DNA of 64,000 bases from Phallusia mammillata (Eukaryota; Chordata; Ascidiacea; Phlebobranchia; Ascidiidae). This document shows, piece by piece, positions 32,301 to 47,300 of the stretch. Each line of letters begins with the position of its first letter. The stretch's first letter is position 1. The DNA is taken from contig QLIY01000312.1 of NCBI GenBank assembly GCA_003260075.1, positions 96,586-160,585 of the forward strand, read 5' to 3'. The notes under the pieces are model-generated. The model was not told where the DNA came from. It was given only the letters and a program-made list of their open reading frames with translations, and did no database searches. The position numbers were made by a program, and so were the translations under genes.

Positions 32301-35300
32301 CAAAAACCATACCGTTGTTTTGCTTTCATTGATAAACAAAAATAAACTTTCACCTTGCTTCCTCGTTTCTTGGCAGCTGACGAGGGACTTCCCTTTATGT
32401 CGTCATTAACAGTACCACGTGACCTTCCTTTCCGCGTGGAAGGTTCGTTCGCTCCGTTGCGTAATCTTTTCGGTCTTCCGTTTTTCCCCCGAAGCTCCAT
32501 ATCCACATCGCAATCAGCAAATCTGAATGTGACAAAAAACAGACTCGTTATTTTGCGTAGACTTTACAAAATTAGATGTAAAATTTAAATGTGTAAATGT
32601 GGATGACCCCCCCCCCAAACAGACTCGTTATTTTGCGTAGACTTTACAAAATTAGATGTAAAATGTAAAATTTAAATGTGTAAATGTGGATGGTAAACAT
32701 TGTGGCGAATGTCATTTTTTGCCAAAACTCTATAAACCATGTTTAACGTTGTTGGAATATTTTATAGGACTTTTATGAATTATTGTTGGTAGTTTATTGT
32801 CGTTTTCTTCCAACAGCCTTGGAAAAAGTACTTTATTGGCGATGTAAAATTTAAATGTGTTAGCAATGCCAGATATTGAGGTGAGTTGTGTCACAGTTCT
32901 AGCCCAATTTGTTTTGTTTTTTTAATTCTTATTGTTGGTACTTTAAATCTATTTCCTCAAACAGAAAAACCAGTTTACTGGCGAAAGGTCTCTTGTGAAT
33001 TAAGCGGATTAAGATAAGCTTACCGAGGTGTAAACGACACGGTTATCCACATATCCCACATAAATTCCTCTTCTTAAGATAAACTTGTTAATGTGACAAA
33101 ACGCCAATCCAACGCAAAACACACGCAGTCGAACAAATCACTTCTCCCGTACTATCTGGATTCGCAGAAGCATCTACGATCTGTTTGTGTGACTCATCAG
33201 CCCCTGATAATCTAAACCGCATAAGCTCACGGCAGTGTTTGAGCCGACGCAGCTCAACGGACATGATTGCGGGAAAATAGATCGCAAACCCGGCCGTTGG
33301 TTTACTCAGGTGACTCAGAGGTATTTAAAGTCACCAACCATGTTAAAGGCACAAGCGCAAGGAAAGACCGAATGCGGTATGGTCAATTAGAAGCACGGCG
33401 ACACAATTACGGAAATTGGGCGGTCAGTTTTTCTGTATGTTAGGAGTTAAATTTTAATCACGTTTTTTATACCAAACTTTAATTAACATAGTTTGTTGGG
33501 TTGTTTGCGCATAGAGGATTGTGGTCATTTTTAAAACACTTGGAAATCAATGTAATCACATTTAGGCATGTGAAAAGAGCGTGTTAACTGTTTTCATTGT
33601 TGGTGCTGTAACTACGACACCCCCCCCCCTTTGTCACATGAAAACCGCTTCACTACCAACACGTTTACTACGCACCACCCTACTAAACGTGTTTGTTTGC
33701 GAATGATTTAAGTAGGTTATTTTAGACGGATTGCCATCATTTGCACCTTTATTTGTTCTGGGACTATTAAACCACTTTAGTTAGTTTATAGGCCTAAAAC
33801 ACTTTTCTAGTCAATGACATTTTTACTGCTGATAAAAATATTAATTTTTAAATGTTTGAGTGTGGTCAACAATGAATCTAATTTGAAGCTATTACAAGCA
33901 AATGTGACAAAAGTAGAGAAAACTGTACAGTCACGTAAAAACTTTCAGATAAGTACATGACTAAGTGCAAATTGAAGAAGAGACATAATTGACTTTTAAT
34001 GTTACGTTAACCATCAATTTTCTTTCGACCACTTCTCCTGTCAAATGCCCAACAAAGGCAATTTAGCAACCAGGTTCAAATATGGCCGTACTACGTCATT
34101 GTGTTACCTTGGGGGTGCCCAGTCATGCTTGGTTGCATCCAGAAGAGTCCCGACGTAAGTTCTGTTTCGCCATGTAACGTTGACCACCAGCACGCCTTAA
34201 TAAAAAAAAAAACGATTAAAAATTGTGCATTTCTTTACAACAATTAGAAATGAAGGCCCCCTGAACAAACTATGAGGCTTTGCACTTCAGATGACCTGGT
34301 CTATATTAATTTATGAATATATTGATGAATATTCTAAAATAGTTGCACAAAGCATTGAAGTCGTTGTCTGTCTCTTTTTTACGTGAAATGCGACAATAAA
34401 AGTGCCTAAATTCATAGCTAAGGTATAATTGTGAGTCAACTTTACCTCTAGTCTACACTTGTTTGTTTAACCCCAAATCAAAATGTTATAATTATATCAT
34501 AATGCGTCAGTTGACAATTATTTAACCACAAACTACAAAACAAAAGCTTGACAAACAACAAATATGAGCAAAAAATCGAATCCCCGATAGCCCAGTAATA
34601 TCACAAGGAACAAATTAGTCACTTTGAGAATAAATTTCTCCCAAGCTTCATTGAGAGTTCGACCGGCAAATGCCCTTGTATTTTCCGCCACTGGATAATG
34701 AGACCTTGGCGTTTACCCATTAAAATGATCAATGGCGGAACAAGGCAATCAATCCTTAATCACGGGCAAAAAGGAAGCAGAATGTCGAAGCCTTTGCTGC
34801 TGTTGTGCATTTGTTAAGCGCAAAACTTTTAAAGGCAAAAAAGCAAGTAATACCAAAAGGCAATTATTATGTTTAGTTTATGTATTCAAAACACGATTTA
34901 AACAAATTTTACAGCGGATATACAGTTCCCTCAACCATTGAATTTTAATCTCCATAATTGTTTGTTGGGGTAAAGAAGTCACACAAATTGTCGTGCCCTA
35001 ATACAGAGACCTAGAGGATAGTCTACATGTCCTCGGCTTTTCTTTGTAATATCGGCACAAAGTAATTGATTCTTTTAACGTCCGCCGTGGTTTCGTAACG
35101 AGCCAAGCTTTAGTGCGGGAAAAAGGTAAAGGCAGGCGTGCTGATTCGAGTGACAGCAAGCAGTCGATAAATCGAACATTTCGGCCAGGGCTTCCCAAAT
35201 TTAGTCGAACTTCCAGTTATGCATACAAAGCAAGCTGATTACCTATGATGTAGAATAGACTTTGTCACTGACATCTGTTTAATGGTGAATCGCAAAAGCC

Positions 35301-38300
35301 ATTTGTACGTATCTGAACTATGGTCCATATAAAAGTGATTTTGCGTATTTTCGATTTTTTAGAGTGTCACAAGTTTTTTTTACACTTTTCTATGGTTAGT
35401 AAGCCATCATTTCAGGATGGTTTTGTTACTTTTCCGATGAATATGTAACGAAAAATATTATGTTGCCAAAACATATTTAGGAAAACTATTTTGACAGCAA
35501 ACGTTGAGGCAAAAACATAAACAATTTAACAAAATACAGATTCTTCATAAACCTAATCTTTTCCGAAAAATGTTTTCTATTCGTTACGTAGGTCTTCTGC
35601 CAAAATCGCTCAATTCGAGCAATGTCCGCGAAACCCACGCCAAAATCATCCAACAGAACTAGAAAAAATGTCAACAGCTTTCGCGGGTTAAAGCGCTCTA
35701 CACCAAGGTCGCATTCTTTAACGGATCGCAAATTTTCATGCTCGCAAAAGTTCGGAACTTTCACGGCCCCGGTTCCTCGCCCGTAAACGCCGAGAAAAAG
35801 GCAATAATCCGCTCGAACTGCGTGGGTTTGGCGCGACCACATAAAGATCAACAACTTCCTCGCATTCCTCGCGTTCAGCTGTAAAGCCTTTTGGCAAGAC
35901 CACGAGGGGCTGGGTGTACACACTCTGCACGAATTTTGGAACACACCGATTGGTGTTTAATTTGTTCAGGCACCCTACCTGAAAATTGTTACTGAGTTAC
36001 CGCATAACCTAAAAAAAACAAAGTTACAGGAACCTTTCCTTCGCTTTTTGTACTAGGCTTTTCACACCCATGTCACTTATTATAATGTTCATGAACGCAA
36101 AGATAAGTTAAAATGAGGTTTTGTGGCTCGTTTAAACTATGAGAACTTGACACAAGCAAACACTTGACCACTCAGCTGTGTTATTGGCCAAGATGGCTTG
36201 TTTTTTGGGTTACATTTTGCTGCTTGTGATTGTTTGTTTAATGTATGTAGATTTCGATAGATGTCCATGTCTATAAACCTGTCCTTCGCAAAAGTTGAGG
36301 ATTTTATCAACACACCTGCGAAGGCATAGTCAGGAATCGTTTTATCTGCGCAAATGCCCCTATGTTTTCCCTCAAATACTTCATCCACGTTACACCAACC
36401 AATCTTCATTCCGCTTTAAGTATATGGGATACGATGTCTTGTCATCATACACCTAAGTGCTTGTGCGATTACTTCGCTTAGCTACTGCTTAGCTTGTAAT
36501 GTGATGTTTGATCTCAGCATGTTCGTTAAGCAGTAAAGTGGACCGGAACAGGATAAATTAATGCACACAGGTGGTAAATGGAACTAAGTGTAATATTGTT
36601 ATATCAAGGCTGAAACATCAAGTAAATCTGTAGAAATTTACGTTGAAATCACATCGACAGTTCAAGTGTTTTGAAAGACTAAACAGTTGTGTTGGATCAA
36701 ACAATTCTACCATAGCATGAATGACAAAACAACAACGGTTGACCACTGGCCTGGCTTGCATGAGGTCACTGAGAATGATTAGTTTTTCCGGAATGTTTGA
36801 AATACAATGCGGTTACGTTGTATTCTACTTTATTTTGAGTTAGGAAACCCGAACATACTAGTTTTTTAACGAAATAAGTTTACCTGTGTCCGTTTCGTGC
36901 CAAACAATTCCGTCCAAATGCACATTCGTTCCTGGTTCACACGGTCCCAGAGCGTCCGGCTCAGTCATCACTCCAATGTCTGACGTACTGGTCAAAGTGC
37001 CAACAGTTCGTGATGACGTCACTGCTGATGACGTGGACATGTTTGCTGCGCCTTGCTGCAAAGGCCTCGACCACACGGACGAGGTTTGCGTGCTACTGGA
37101 TTGCGCTACGGTGCTAGCTGTGTACCGTGGTACTGTGTTGGCGAAGAGGCTAGACGGGGCGAAAACAGGCGGCGTGGCGGGAATCTGGGCGCTGTTTGGC
37201 GGTGGATTGTTGGCGTTTGACGTCGATGTTTTTGTGCTACGAGATTCGTTGCGTTCAGGGCTGTTGCGCGAAGGCATACTGTTGTTGTTTGCTTCTTTGC
37301 TGGATCGTTTTGAATCCTAAAAATGAAAACAGATTTTAAACTTTCGCAAAATCTAAAATAATAGAATCAAATGCAGTATAAGTGCGTACGTTGGACAGCA
37401 CATTTTTAGATCTTGTACCTGTGAAATAGAAACATATCATTGGATACATATTTGTTGCTAGTTTTTTTACATTAGGATTAAATAATTGAGTACTTTTTGT
37501 GATAAACACAGCATGGGCGGGTATTTATTGTAATACTAATGACTTTATAACGGGATTAAAACAATAACCAACCGAAAACCTTGGGAATTGAGCGCAACTC
37601 CTCGGTTGAGGCTTTAGGCTTATCGCGCGTCACACGAGCAGTCGCCAATTCAATTGTTTCCCTAGTAAGCGCTCGATAACAATGCGCGAGGGCGAGGACA
37701 TTATGACGACAAAAAGCGCGCGTTTGGGCCCGCTCGGTTCCCGTCGGCTTCGCAAGTGTCGAATAACAACGCAATTTTGAGTGCCCATAGCACAGGTTTG
37801 TGGCAAATTGGTCTCCGAAGCCGCGACGCTAAAGCCTCGTGGCAGCGAGGAGCGAAGTAAAAATCGCGTGGCCAAATTGCTAGGATGTCAACTCGTGCTC
37901 GAGTGGTGAAAATCGTCCGTCTTGCCTCGTTTGTTGAGAGCCCGGCGTTCCTGCCTAGCTTCAAAAGGCTTTTATTAGACCGCGCGCTGGCTACTTTGTG
38001 ACGCGTTTTGTTGGTTCTTCGGGTTATTACCAGGCGTTGTTTCGCTGTGAGATGAAATGAATATTGAAAAAGATACCGTCGATGACTTAATTCATACAAA
38101 ATGCACTTAAGATTGTGTTGAACACTTTTAAAGGAACAAGCAATTTATAAAAACCAAACGCTGTCAGATTGTACCAATAAACGTTACATGACCTTTATGG
38201 TAATGTCAAATAAAATAGACCCATAAAATAGAACAAAGCAGGTCATAATCTTTGAAACCGTGAACTGTGTACCTAAGAACAAAGCTAGAACTGGAAAAGC

Positions 38301-41300
38301 GATTTTTAACGCAAGTAGACAATTAATATGCTGTTTTACGAAACAACAATTACGTTAGACGATTTAATCCGATAAGCGTATTGACGCAAATTTACAGCAT
38401 AAATTAGCAACTGTGAATCAATCTTTCGTGTGTTGCTTTACCGGTGAAGCAACGAAATGCCACAGTCGGAGCAACTGCTCAAAAATCCCACTTACGAACC
38501 AAGTCAAGTAATTGTAATTGTGCTGCCGTGGCACCCAGCCCAACAACACCTGATCACTTGAGATTGCGGCCGTGTCGTAAGCACTTCGACAGGAGAAGAT
38601 GTATGCCAAATGTCGGGATAAAACGAGACCGTTTATGGACCGACCGCGGGCGTTAAAAGCCGTGGGCAAGAGATTGCAAATTTGGACGACCAAACGGGTT
38701 GCTTGAGAGGCGCGGCTATTACTGATGTTGTCATTGTCCCAACATTTCAATAATTCCCACAGTAAACTGTTGTTTTAGGGGCTATGTTCTACTGGAATTT
38801 TAAGTTTATTGGCTAAATACCACAACAGTGTTTCTAACAGTAAAAAATATTTCTGTAAAATTTTGTCTACAAAGTATTACAAATATAAAACAGATGATAA
38901 ACATAATAGCGATTCACAAAGCCTCAAGTAGCAGCAGAAACATAAATACGTGTATTTTCGGTCTGCGCAGCAATTGGTAGAACCACGCATCGCAACATGA
39001 TGCTGTTATCGGCACTTATGACGCATAATCGGATATATCTACCCCACCAGGGGTTAGCGCGTGTTTGAGAAATCAGGCTATTACATGCAGCTACAAACCT
39101 GGCTAGGTACAACGAAACCACAAATACACGTTGAAAGCATTCGTGACATGTTAAAAAGCTTGTGGGGTAATCTGAGGTTATACGGTGCCAACTGAGTTTT
39201 CGGTGGCTCACAAAAACGATTTTATCGGGCTTGTTTGAACCTGCATTTGTGTGAGAAAAAATCTTATTCCCCGCAAAACACTCAGCCATCACTGCATAAA
39301 AATTTTGTAGTGTTGTTTGTGGTGAATCAGTTGTTAAAAATTTAAAAACAAATACAAAGTGCGATTTTTCATAGGCCGAAATGTACGCTAGTTTGTCGTT
39401 ATTATGCGCCAAGTGACCTTATAAAATACCAGCATGAATCATTACCTTGGCAGCAGAAAAAAATAATTCTGTAGACGTTGCAATGTTTGACAGTTTTTAA
39501 TTTCATTTACAGTCGTTGTCTTTTGGCTGACTGGTTCAGTGAATTCGATTAACACCGGATCGATTTTTTGAAACGCGATAGTGGAACCCGCCCGACAAGC
39601 AGTGTACTGCGCACAAATAGACCTTGAGAAACGATTTACGCGGGCGAAAAAACGCAAACAATGCGGCTTTGTTGCGTCGCAATTCATGAAGTGCGGCGGC
39701 CCGATTGTTACGCCATAAACACTCGCATCAGGCGCGAAACGCCCGCTCAGCGCACACGCCAGATACCCCGAAAACGGTCGATTGTGGTCGGAAAAAAACG
39801 CTTCGGTCTTCGAGGCTGCTGGTAGGTCAAAGTCACTAGTATCGAATAACGCAAAGATATTACATATACGGGCTGCACAGCTAGTCTACGACAGCAAAGT
39901 GCTGTAGTTTTTTGCCGCCGGGTGTTTGGCATTGAGTTTGCGATATGCTGTTAGATTTCGACAACGCTTCACTAGTCCCACGAAAGTACCACTAATTGCC
40001 AGATTAGAGAGCTATTCACGCTGCGCCCACACTGCCGCGGCGCATATTGAGGCAGCAGTGACAAACCGTAAACGAGCGAGTTTATGGCCAAGTAACGTGC
40101 TTATTTAGTTGCGAACAACCTTTTAAGTAACGACACAGTTTGGGCACACGTGGTTGACAACTTGGCTAAATCACTTTTTTTTTCAAAAATGATTTGCTTT
40201 TATTGAACAGATTTTACAAAATTTTATGACACTCTTCGCTTTTAACTAGGCATTGAACAGATTTGACAAAATTTCATGACAAACCTTTATACTTAAGCTA
40301 TTTATAACCACATAAAGCAAAAAAAGAAAAAAAACTTCCAATCGAAGTTATTCGCGATTGAGCACCAAACGTTAACAACAGGGCGCTGAGACAGCCTACA
40401 GTGTGTTACAAAAACGGGTTGTCTAGCAGCTCTCGAGATCAATTGAGAGATTACGCGGTCGACGACGTGAATAGAAGAGCTGCGCGTCGGCGGGCGGTGA
40501 CGGAAAGCGGTGAAAATATTTTCCTCAGCACATCTGCTCTGTTCGCGGGCGCGGCCACGCAGAGTGAATGTGGGTAATCGACCAACTGCGCTGGTTTGTA
40601 TAACTTACGCCCGATGCAAGTGCGTGTCCCCAAGTTTAGTAACTTGTAATAGCGACCGAAAGTATACTTTTCTGAAGGGCCAAACACGGAGTGGTTTTGC
40701 TTTAGACAAGAGTGTTCAAGACCCAATATTTTACTTGTTATTTTACTCAAAGAAAATGACTTTGCCCTGGTAACACCACAAAAACTAGGTTTTAAAAAAT
40801 ACAAAAAAATAGTACGAAAATACAGATTTAATCGTCCGGCAATCGACCAGATGCGCTGGTTAGATATATTTAAGTAAGTAACTGATGATCTCGATCAGAA
40901 CGTTGGCTAGTTTAGGTTTAGTCAAGTGTTTGCTTTGGCCCTGCTAACATTTGCTTGTGTAAAATTTTAAAGAATTTGCTGGTGTTTAAGTTCACTATAT
41001 GGTGGATATGTGTTTTGTGTGTGGTACGGTGTACACACCTGGTAATGCCGCAGCGCAAAATCCGGTCACACGTCAGTTCTAAGGCCGTTTGTTTCTTACG
41101 GCCAAAAGCTTCTTACATTGAAAGAAACTGGCAAAAATCGATTTAGGCAGCAAACAACAACGCCAGGCGATGGCACCACATCAGTAAATATCCAACACTT
41201 ATATCGATCTATGACAGTCGTCAAGTACTACACGCAATGGAAGGAAAATCTTTTCTAAATCTGTCACCAATGGGTTATTGTTACGTCACAAAAACGAGCA

Positions 41301-44300
41301 CTGATTCACACGGTTTGGCGCTATTCACATAGGTTGGTGGGTGCAAGAATGCAACTTTTGCTTGTACACTAATTGACTTTATAGGACTTTATTGCAGTTA
41401 AATATACTTTATTTGCTATTTCTGTCTTTGTTTTGTTTCAATAAAGCCAAAAACTTATGTTACTTCCTTATGTTTAATATTTTAATGTTTAACTTGGATT
41501 CAACAGGCGTCTGTAAAGCAAAAACAGTTTTGTGGACAAAGAATTTGGCAAAAAGCAGTTTGCTGTGCCAATGTGATTTTTGTTCCCCAAAAAATGTTAA
41601 TAACATCTTTATCAAAACTAATAATAATTCTGTTGTTTTTTGTCTTATGTGTATTTGGGTCAAATAATATATAAGTTAACACCAAATTAAGCTGGATCAC
41701 ACCATTATTAATCTTATTCTCATTTTGACATGCCCACACGACAAACAAGATACCGTATATCGACCGGATTTCGATGCGCCTAATCCCGCAAGAGCGGACA
41801 ATGATATCCTGTTATACGTCACTGCTCGTACAGCTGCTGGTAGCGCAAGGCTGCAACCGCAAAAGCAAATTTAAGTATTCGTTTCCTATTGGAGCTATGT
41901 GTAAGTGTTTGCAATTTTTCTAAAGATAGTTAAAAAAAAACTTTATAACTATTATTTTCAACTCGGATTTTAGTGAAGTAAATTATTCCTGCTTTTTACA
42001 AACATGTTTTGTGGCCTGGCTTTAAAAATACATTGGATGGTTTGCATAAATAAACATTTTTAACATTAGCCGTCGTTTGCTGTGGGATTCAACTGATATG
42101 AAATTCAATAAATCTTGATCTGATGTAGAACACATAGGTTGTGTAACAAAACATTTAAAGGGCATAATCGTACAAAATCAAGCTCGTAATTGCAAACCGC
42201 ACCAAATGGGAACTACTTCATGGTTTAAACCTTTCACCACGTTGAAAATGGAATTTCCGGTCCCGCGGCACGCTCTAGTGATTTTATCGCGCCCTCCCGG
42301 TTCGACAGCGCTGTTGTTGTGCTACACGAGCGAGCGGTTCCAAATGACGGCCAAACCACCGAACTAAACGCCTGGCGTGACCCGAGGGCCAGAGCTGACC
42401 TATTAAGACTCTCCGCGGCTGTCGGTTCGGCCTGAGTGTCATCGAAGGTGATCACCTGACACGCTGGTGGTGGCCTCGTGAACATAGGTTCAAGTTTTAC
42501 GGAGTTTTTCAAATTAAAGACGATTTACAAGCTCTGAATGTTTTACGTTACAGGTAAATAGGGCTCTCTTTATTTCGACTCAACAGACATCATAACATTT
42601 TGCCTCAATTACGTGCTTTGCTTAATAGGCAATAGTCAACAAACCCCGTATTGTGTCTACAACCACATCGTCCGTCCTACGTTATGCAATTGTTTCTGCG
42701 TGACCCGATGATAGGTCTCACACACCATACCAGTCCGTTACAGCACGTTTCCATTATCATAATGGCGAAAACGTAAAAAGCATAGTGCTTAAAGTCAATC
42801 TAGTTGCAGGTAATTTTGCATCTAATATGAACGCGAAGTCTTTAATTTATTTTTAATGTAAAGTCTTAATGTGCCGTCGTTTCACCGGTGCACAGTCTGT
42901 GTATGATTCACAACACAACACACGGCCTGATAGCGTTTTTATTGCAGCAGACAAATACACAAGGCGGTCGCGCATACGCCAATTGATTTTTGCACTCCCG
43001 CAAGTCAGCGCTTGCGGTTGTGGGGCAGGGACCAAGAGGACAGCGCCGTTCCATGGCAATCCACTTCTGGAGCCGAGATTAGCCTTGACGGGCCCAGACG
43101 CTCGATAACAGCCCTGGCAGTCGCAGTTTGTCAATCCGCAACCGAGGCTATTATCGTTTGTAAGCCGTTTCGCTCGGTCGCCCGACTGCTGTACAGATTG
43201 TCTTTGGCGCGCGTTCGGTCTAGGGTCGAAGGGACAATGGCAGTCGGGCCGGGCGTGATTTATTGTTGTTCTTCTTCGACAATGAGCATTGTTACGTAAG
43301 TCTTTTGTATGATTTATTTGCTGTGCTGCCTGCGACCGACCTCCTATGGAAAGCTATTTTGTTAGTTTTCCCTCGCCCTGGGAATACAAGTGCTACGTGT
43401 GTGATAATTGTGGAACTGAACTTGGAGTGCTAATTGGCATAGTTGGTGTTCTAAACACGAAACGTACGTTTTAAATGTGACATTCATGTTTTGAAACCCT
43501 AAGACAATAATTTGCCTACAGTTCAATGGAAACCACCATGGTTTGAGTGATAAAATAGTATTTTTAAAACCCACAACCGTTTCCTGTTTAGGCCTCCACA
43601 TTTGCACGTGTCAACGAAAACGCAGCACTGCCAATTCATGTTGTTCCCACAAATACACACTGCTGTGATCTGATTACAGCACTAAGGCGGTCGACAACTA
43701 AACGCTAAACCGCCCAACCAAACAAACAATACTGTATTTGCAGTCACATGCACAGCTTAGCGCTAAAGGCCGGTTACCAAACAAGCAACGCATGTACTGG
43801 TAACATTCGTAGGCAAAAATTAATCTACTTCTTGTTTACATTGGGGAACAGGCATTTTACAAAGCTCCTATGGAATGAACACTATACGCGAATCTGTTCA
43901 TAAGTTTAATGGGGAAAATAACGGCCCAAAATAGACATAAAAAGCTTCAAAACGTTTAATAGATATCACTGATGGTGGTATAGCATTTGTCGAAAAGTTT
44001 AATCAATAAAGCATGTCGCTTTTAAGTCCATTTGGGCCGTTGTTTTTCTCATTAAACAGTGGAATGACGTTACTAATTGCTAATTTACAAATACGCATTT
44101 GCCTTTGTACAAGATGCACAGACAAACCTACACAAAACTAGTTCGTATTTAAAGTTATGCCAGTATTGCGAACATTTGAGACAACTTTACAAACAAGGTA
44201 TGGGTGTTTTCAGTTCAGAGGTAGCGGTTAGCAAGTCAGCGCATGACTTCAACTGAACAAACTCATCGGTAACCGTACACTGCAGGCACGACTCGACCAC

Positions 44301-47300
44301 ATCGTTTCGTCGACAGGGATTACCACCGGGTCGCGGCGTTTTATGAGATTTACTCTCGCTCGTCGGAAAGCAGTCGTCTCTTTTGATCGATTGCTAATAA
44401 ATAAACACCCCGGCCAACAATTGCGACGTTGTTATCTGCCGCAGTCGTGTTGGCAGGTTTTTTTGTGGTGTAACGACTTAACGGGTATGTTGAGAAAAAC
44501 AAATCGGCCGAAGATTATGTAAACTGACACTAACAGTTTGGAAACATGACACATATAGGACTTGACATAACATTTGAAAAAAAAAAATTTGCGGAACTAA
44601 AAATAAAAGTATGCCGTAACTGTAATTTTTGCAAAAGTACTTTAACTATAAAACACTTTTTAAAAACGTTATAAATGCCCAATTCCCATTTATGTACAGC
44701 AGTTGCCTTTAATGCCCTGTGAAATGTTTTAAATTTGATAAGCAGTGCTCTGGTCTGGAGGAGTAATTCTATGCGTAGGGCAAGGTGAGGAACTGTTTAT
44801 CAACACCTGATCTTAAGGCTCAGTACTAGGCACTGAGGCGAACATAAATATTTAAAAAGGCGTACAGCAATATCAGCCCTGCTTTTTACCCTTCGATAGG
44901 CCTTTAACGCAACAACAGGATATGAAAAGTGAGGCATATCTTGCCTGTTATCTTACACCAAAGATAATTATCAAACTGTGGCAGCTGAGTTCTTTATGCA
45001 GTTCAACAAAAAGGTTACATTGCCCGGAAGTTAAGCCAAAAAACACTCAGTATTAATTGGTCATATTCTGTACGTTGTGAAGCAAAGCGATGTTATTTGT
45101 AAAGCAAAGACACTTGTGTACCTCAGTGCAAAGTAACCAGTAGCTAGGCGGCTCATTATCGATCAGGCAGCGGTTTTAGCTTATCAGTAAAGCAGACTAC
45201 AAACTAAGAAGCACTCGAGTAGCGCACTGTAAAGCCACGTCCAAAGCCTTGAAAGGCCGCCGCGATAATGGATTAACTGCCTGTCGCAGCGGCGAGCTCT
45301 AGAATCAAGATACGGCGAGGAGAGGCGTATTGGCGACGATGGATAAGTCGAACGACTGCCGACCGAGTTATAATCTGCATCGCAAGGTAACGACGGGCGC
45401 GCCGCCATACAAGATCGGAAGCGAACGATATTCACACACGACTCTGTTCGTCTGATGGCAAACAACCGCGCTATAGCAAACAGCGCTTGGCGCGGGGCCT
45501 AGAGCGACGACGCAATTTGGGCCTGCTGTGGCCACTTCAAAGAAGGAAAATTACACCACAAAGTTAGGACAACCGAGGCGTTATTAGCACCAATCAACCG
45601 ACGCAAAACTTGCAACGTAATGGGCTGGAAATGTTGTGAAGGTATTAGTGTGGAAATCGACATCTTAAAAACTCTTCTGCTGATACATATTCTGTTAAAT
45701 AAATCACTTATTAATAAAAACACTTTTTGACAACAAAAAATGGGCCTTAACGATTTAAAGCAACCAAAAGCGTAAAAAGTCATGGTTTCTTGACATTTAT
45801 AGGTTTTTGTGTCACTGTAACAACATGTGTTTGTTTTATGCCGGAACCGTGTTTGGACAGTACCATAGGAGCCAATGTCAAATTTGAAATCATTTATAAT
45901 GGAAGCGGGTAGCAGATGTTGGTCTTTCCTTAGCGCTACAATGTATGATTAGGTCATTGATTCACATTCACTGCCTTGTGAACACCAGAGCATTTTGTCC
46001 AAAGACAATAAAGCACGAATCAATAACTGTAACTACATAGAGCCTACATAATAGCCAAGAAGCGAAAACGAATCTATCGGGGATCACGAAGGTCGTTAAA
46101 TCACCTGTTGTGAAAATGTCAGGTAGATACAATACAAAAAGAATCGCTTATTGTTATGTTGAGGATGCATGTACTAGACACAAGCATTTTTTGCTTTTTT
46201 TTAAAGGGCAATCTATGTTTTTGACAAGTCCCACTAAACATGTTATTGTTCATAATTACGAGTTCAGACAAGGCTAGTCATGCCCCCAGTATACGTTCTT
46301 CGCGTACGTTACAATAACGCAGTTAATATTAGCCAACTTGTGGTCGCGATTTTCTTATCAGCCATCACAATATTCCAATTTCACACGCTTTGGTATGCAT
46401 TACTTAATAAGGCGGCTTACGAGTCACCAGCGTACATTCCGCCCCGGGAGAAGGTGAAAGCTGAACAGCACATGGCGAGTCCTTCGTATCGCGGTTTCGT
46501 ATCGCAAATAGAACGCCCATAGTCGATTATATCACTGTTAGTGGTAGGCTTAATCACTATTAGCGGGTGCCTTACGCTGACACTGTAAAGTTTACTATAC
46601 ACCCACCTCTTAGGGGCCTGTTTAAGCAGAAGATTTATATATATTTTGCACCGTTGCTGTTTGTATATTTGTTTATTGATATGGGTTTTTAACGATGGAT
46701 GATTGATTACCAGTGAAAAACACAGCTATATTTATGGTCACACCTAAAAGGGTTGACACGAATAGATTAGCGCTGTTTTTATTTGACTTTTGTGTTTTTT
46801 TGTGAGACAATGTTGTTTCAACAGTTTTGGCCCGAGTTTTTATAAGATAATCAGGTTGTTATCATGTGGGTGATATACCACACATAACACTGTACTATAA
46901 TTTCGAACGTCGTCTGTTTATGGTGTCCAAAAGACAATCAACAAAACTTCTAAAAAAGCATTGAAATTCGTCGTTTCAGTTAATGGACAAAACTAAACTT
47001 CGAGTAAACCTTTAATAAATGAAATCCCGTTTAGTTGTAGAGAATGAGCGTTAAACCTACTTAAACAAAATTAATGTCACTTTAAATGTGTATTGAACAC
47101 TGACAAAAGCCAACCATGTTTCGAGACAACCCGTCTGTTATGCATATAGGGCACAAGTGGACATGAAAACGTGACTTTACAGTCCCACGACGAGCTTAGC
47201 ATTTTCCGTTGGCGTCAAAAGCGGCCACAAATACACAAAGCCATTCTGGGACCAGAAGTGTTTGCATTGTGGCCAAACAACGCAACTAGGGGAAGCCGCG

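Noticed and set aside
35486-35944. 152-codon minus-strand ORF in intron 2 of the ZNF608/609 homologue
   Set aside because: No recognisable domain and no splice context. It reflects low stop density in a GC-rich island.
42234-42512. ORFs in CpG-rich islands of intron 1 (also 37556-38099, 38418-38750 and 42853-43299)
   Set aside because: Several frames are open on both strands at once, with no conserved motifs or splice sites, as expected from composition.
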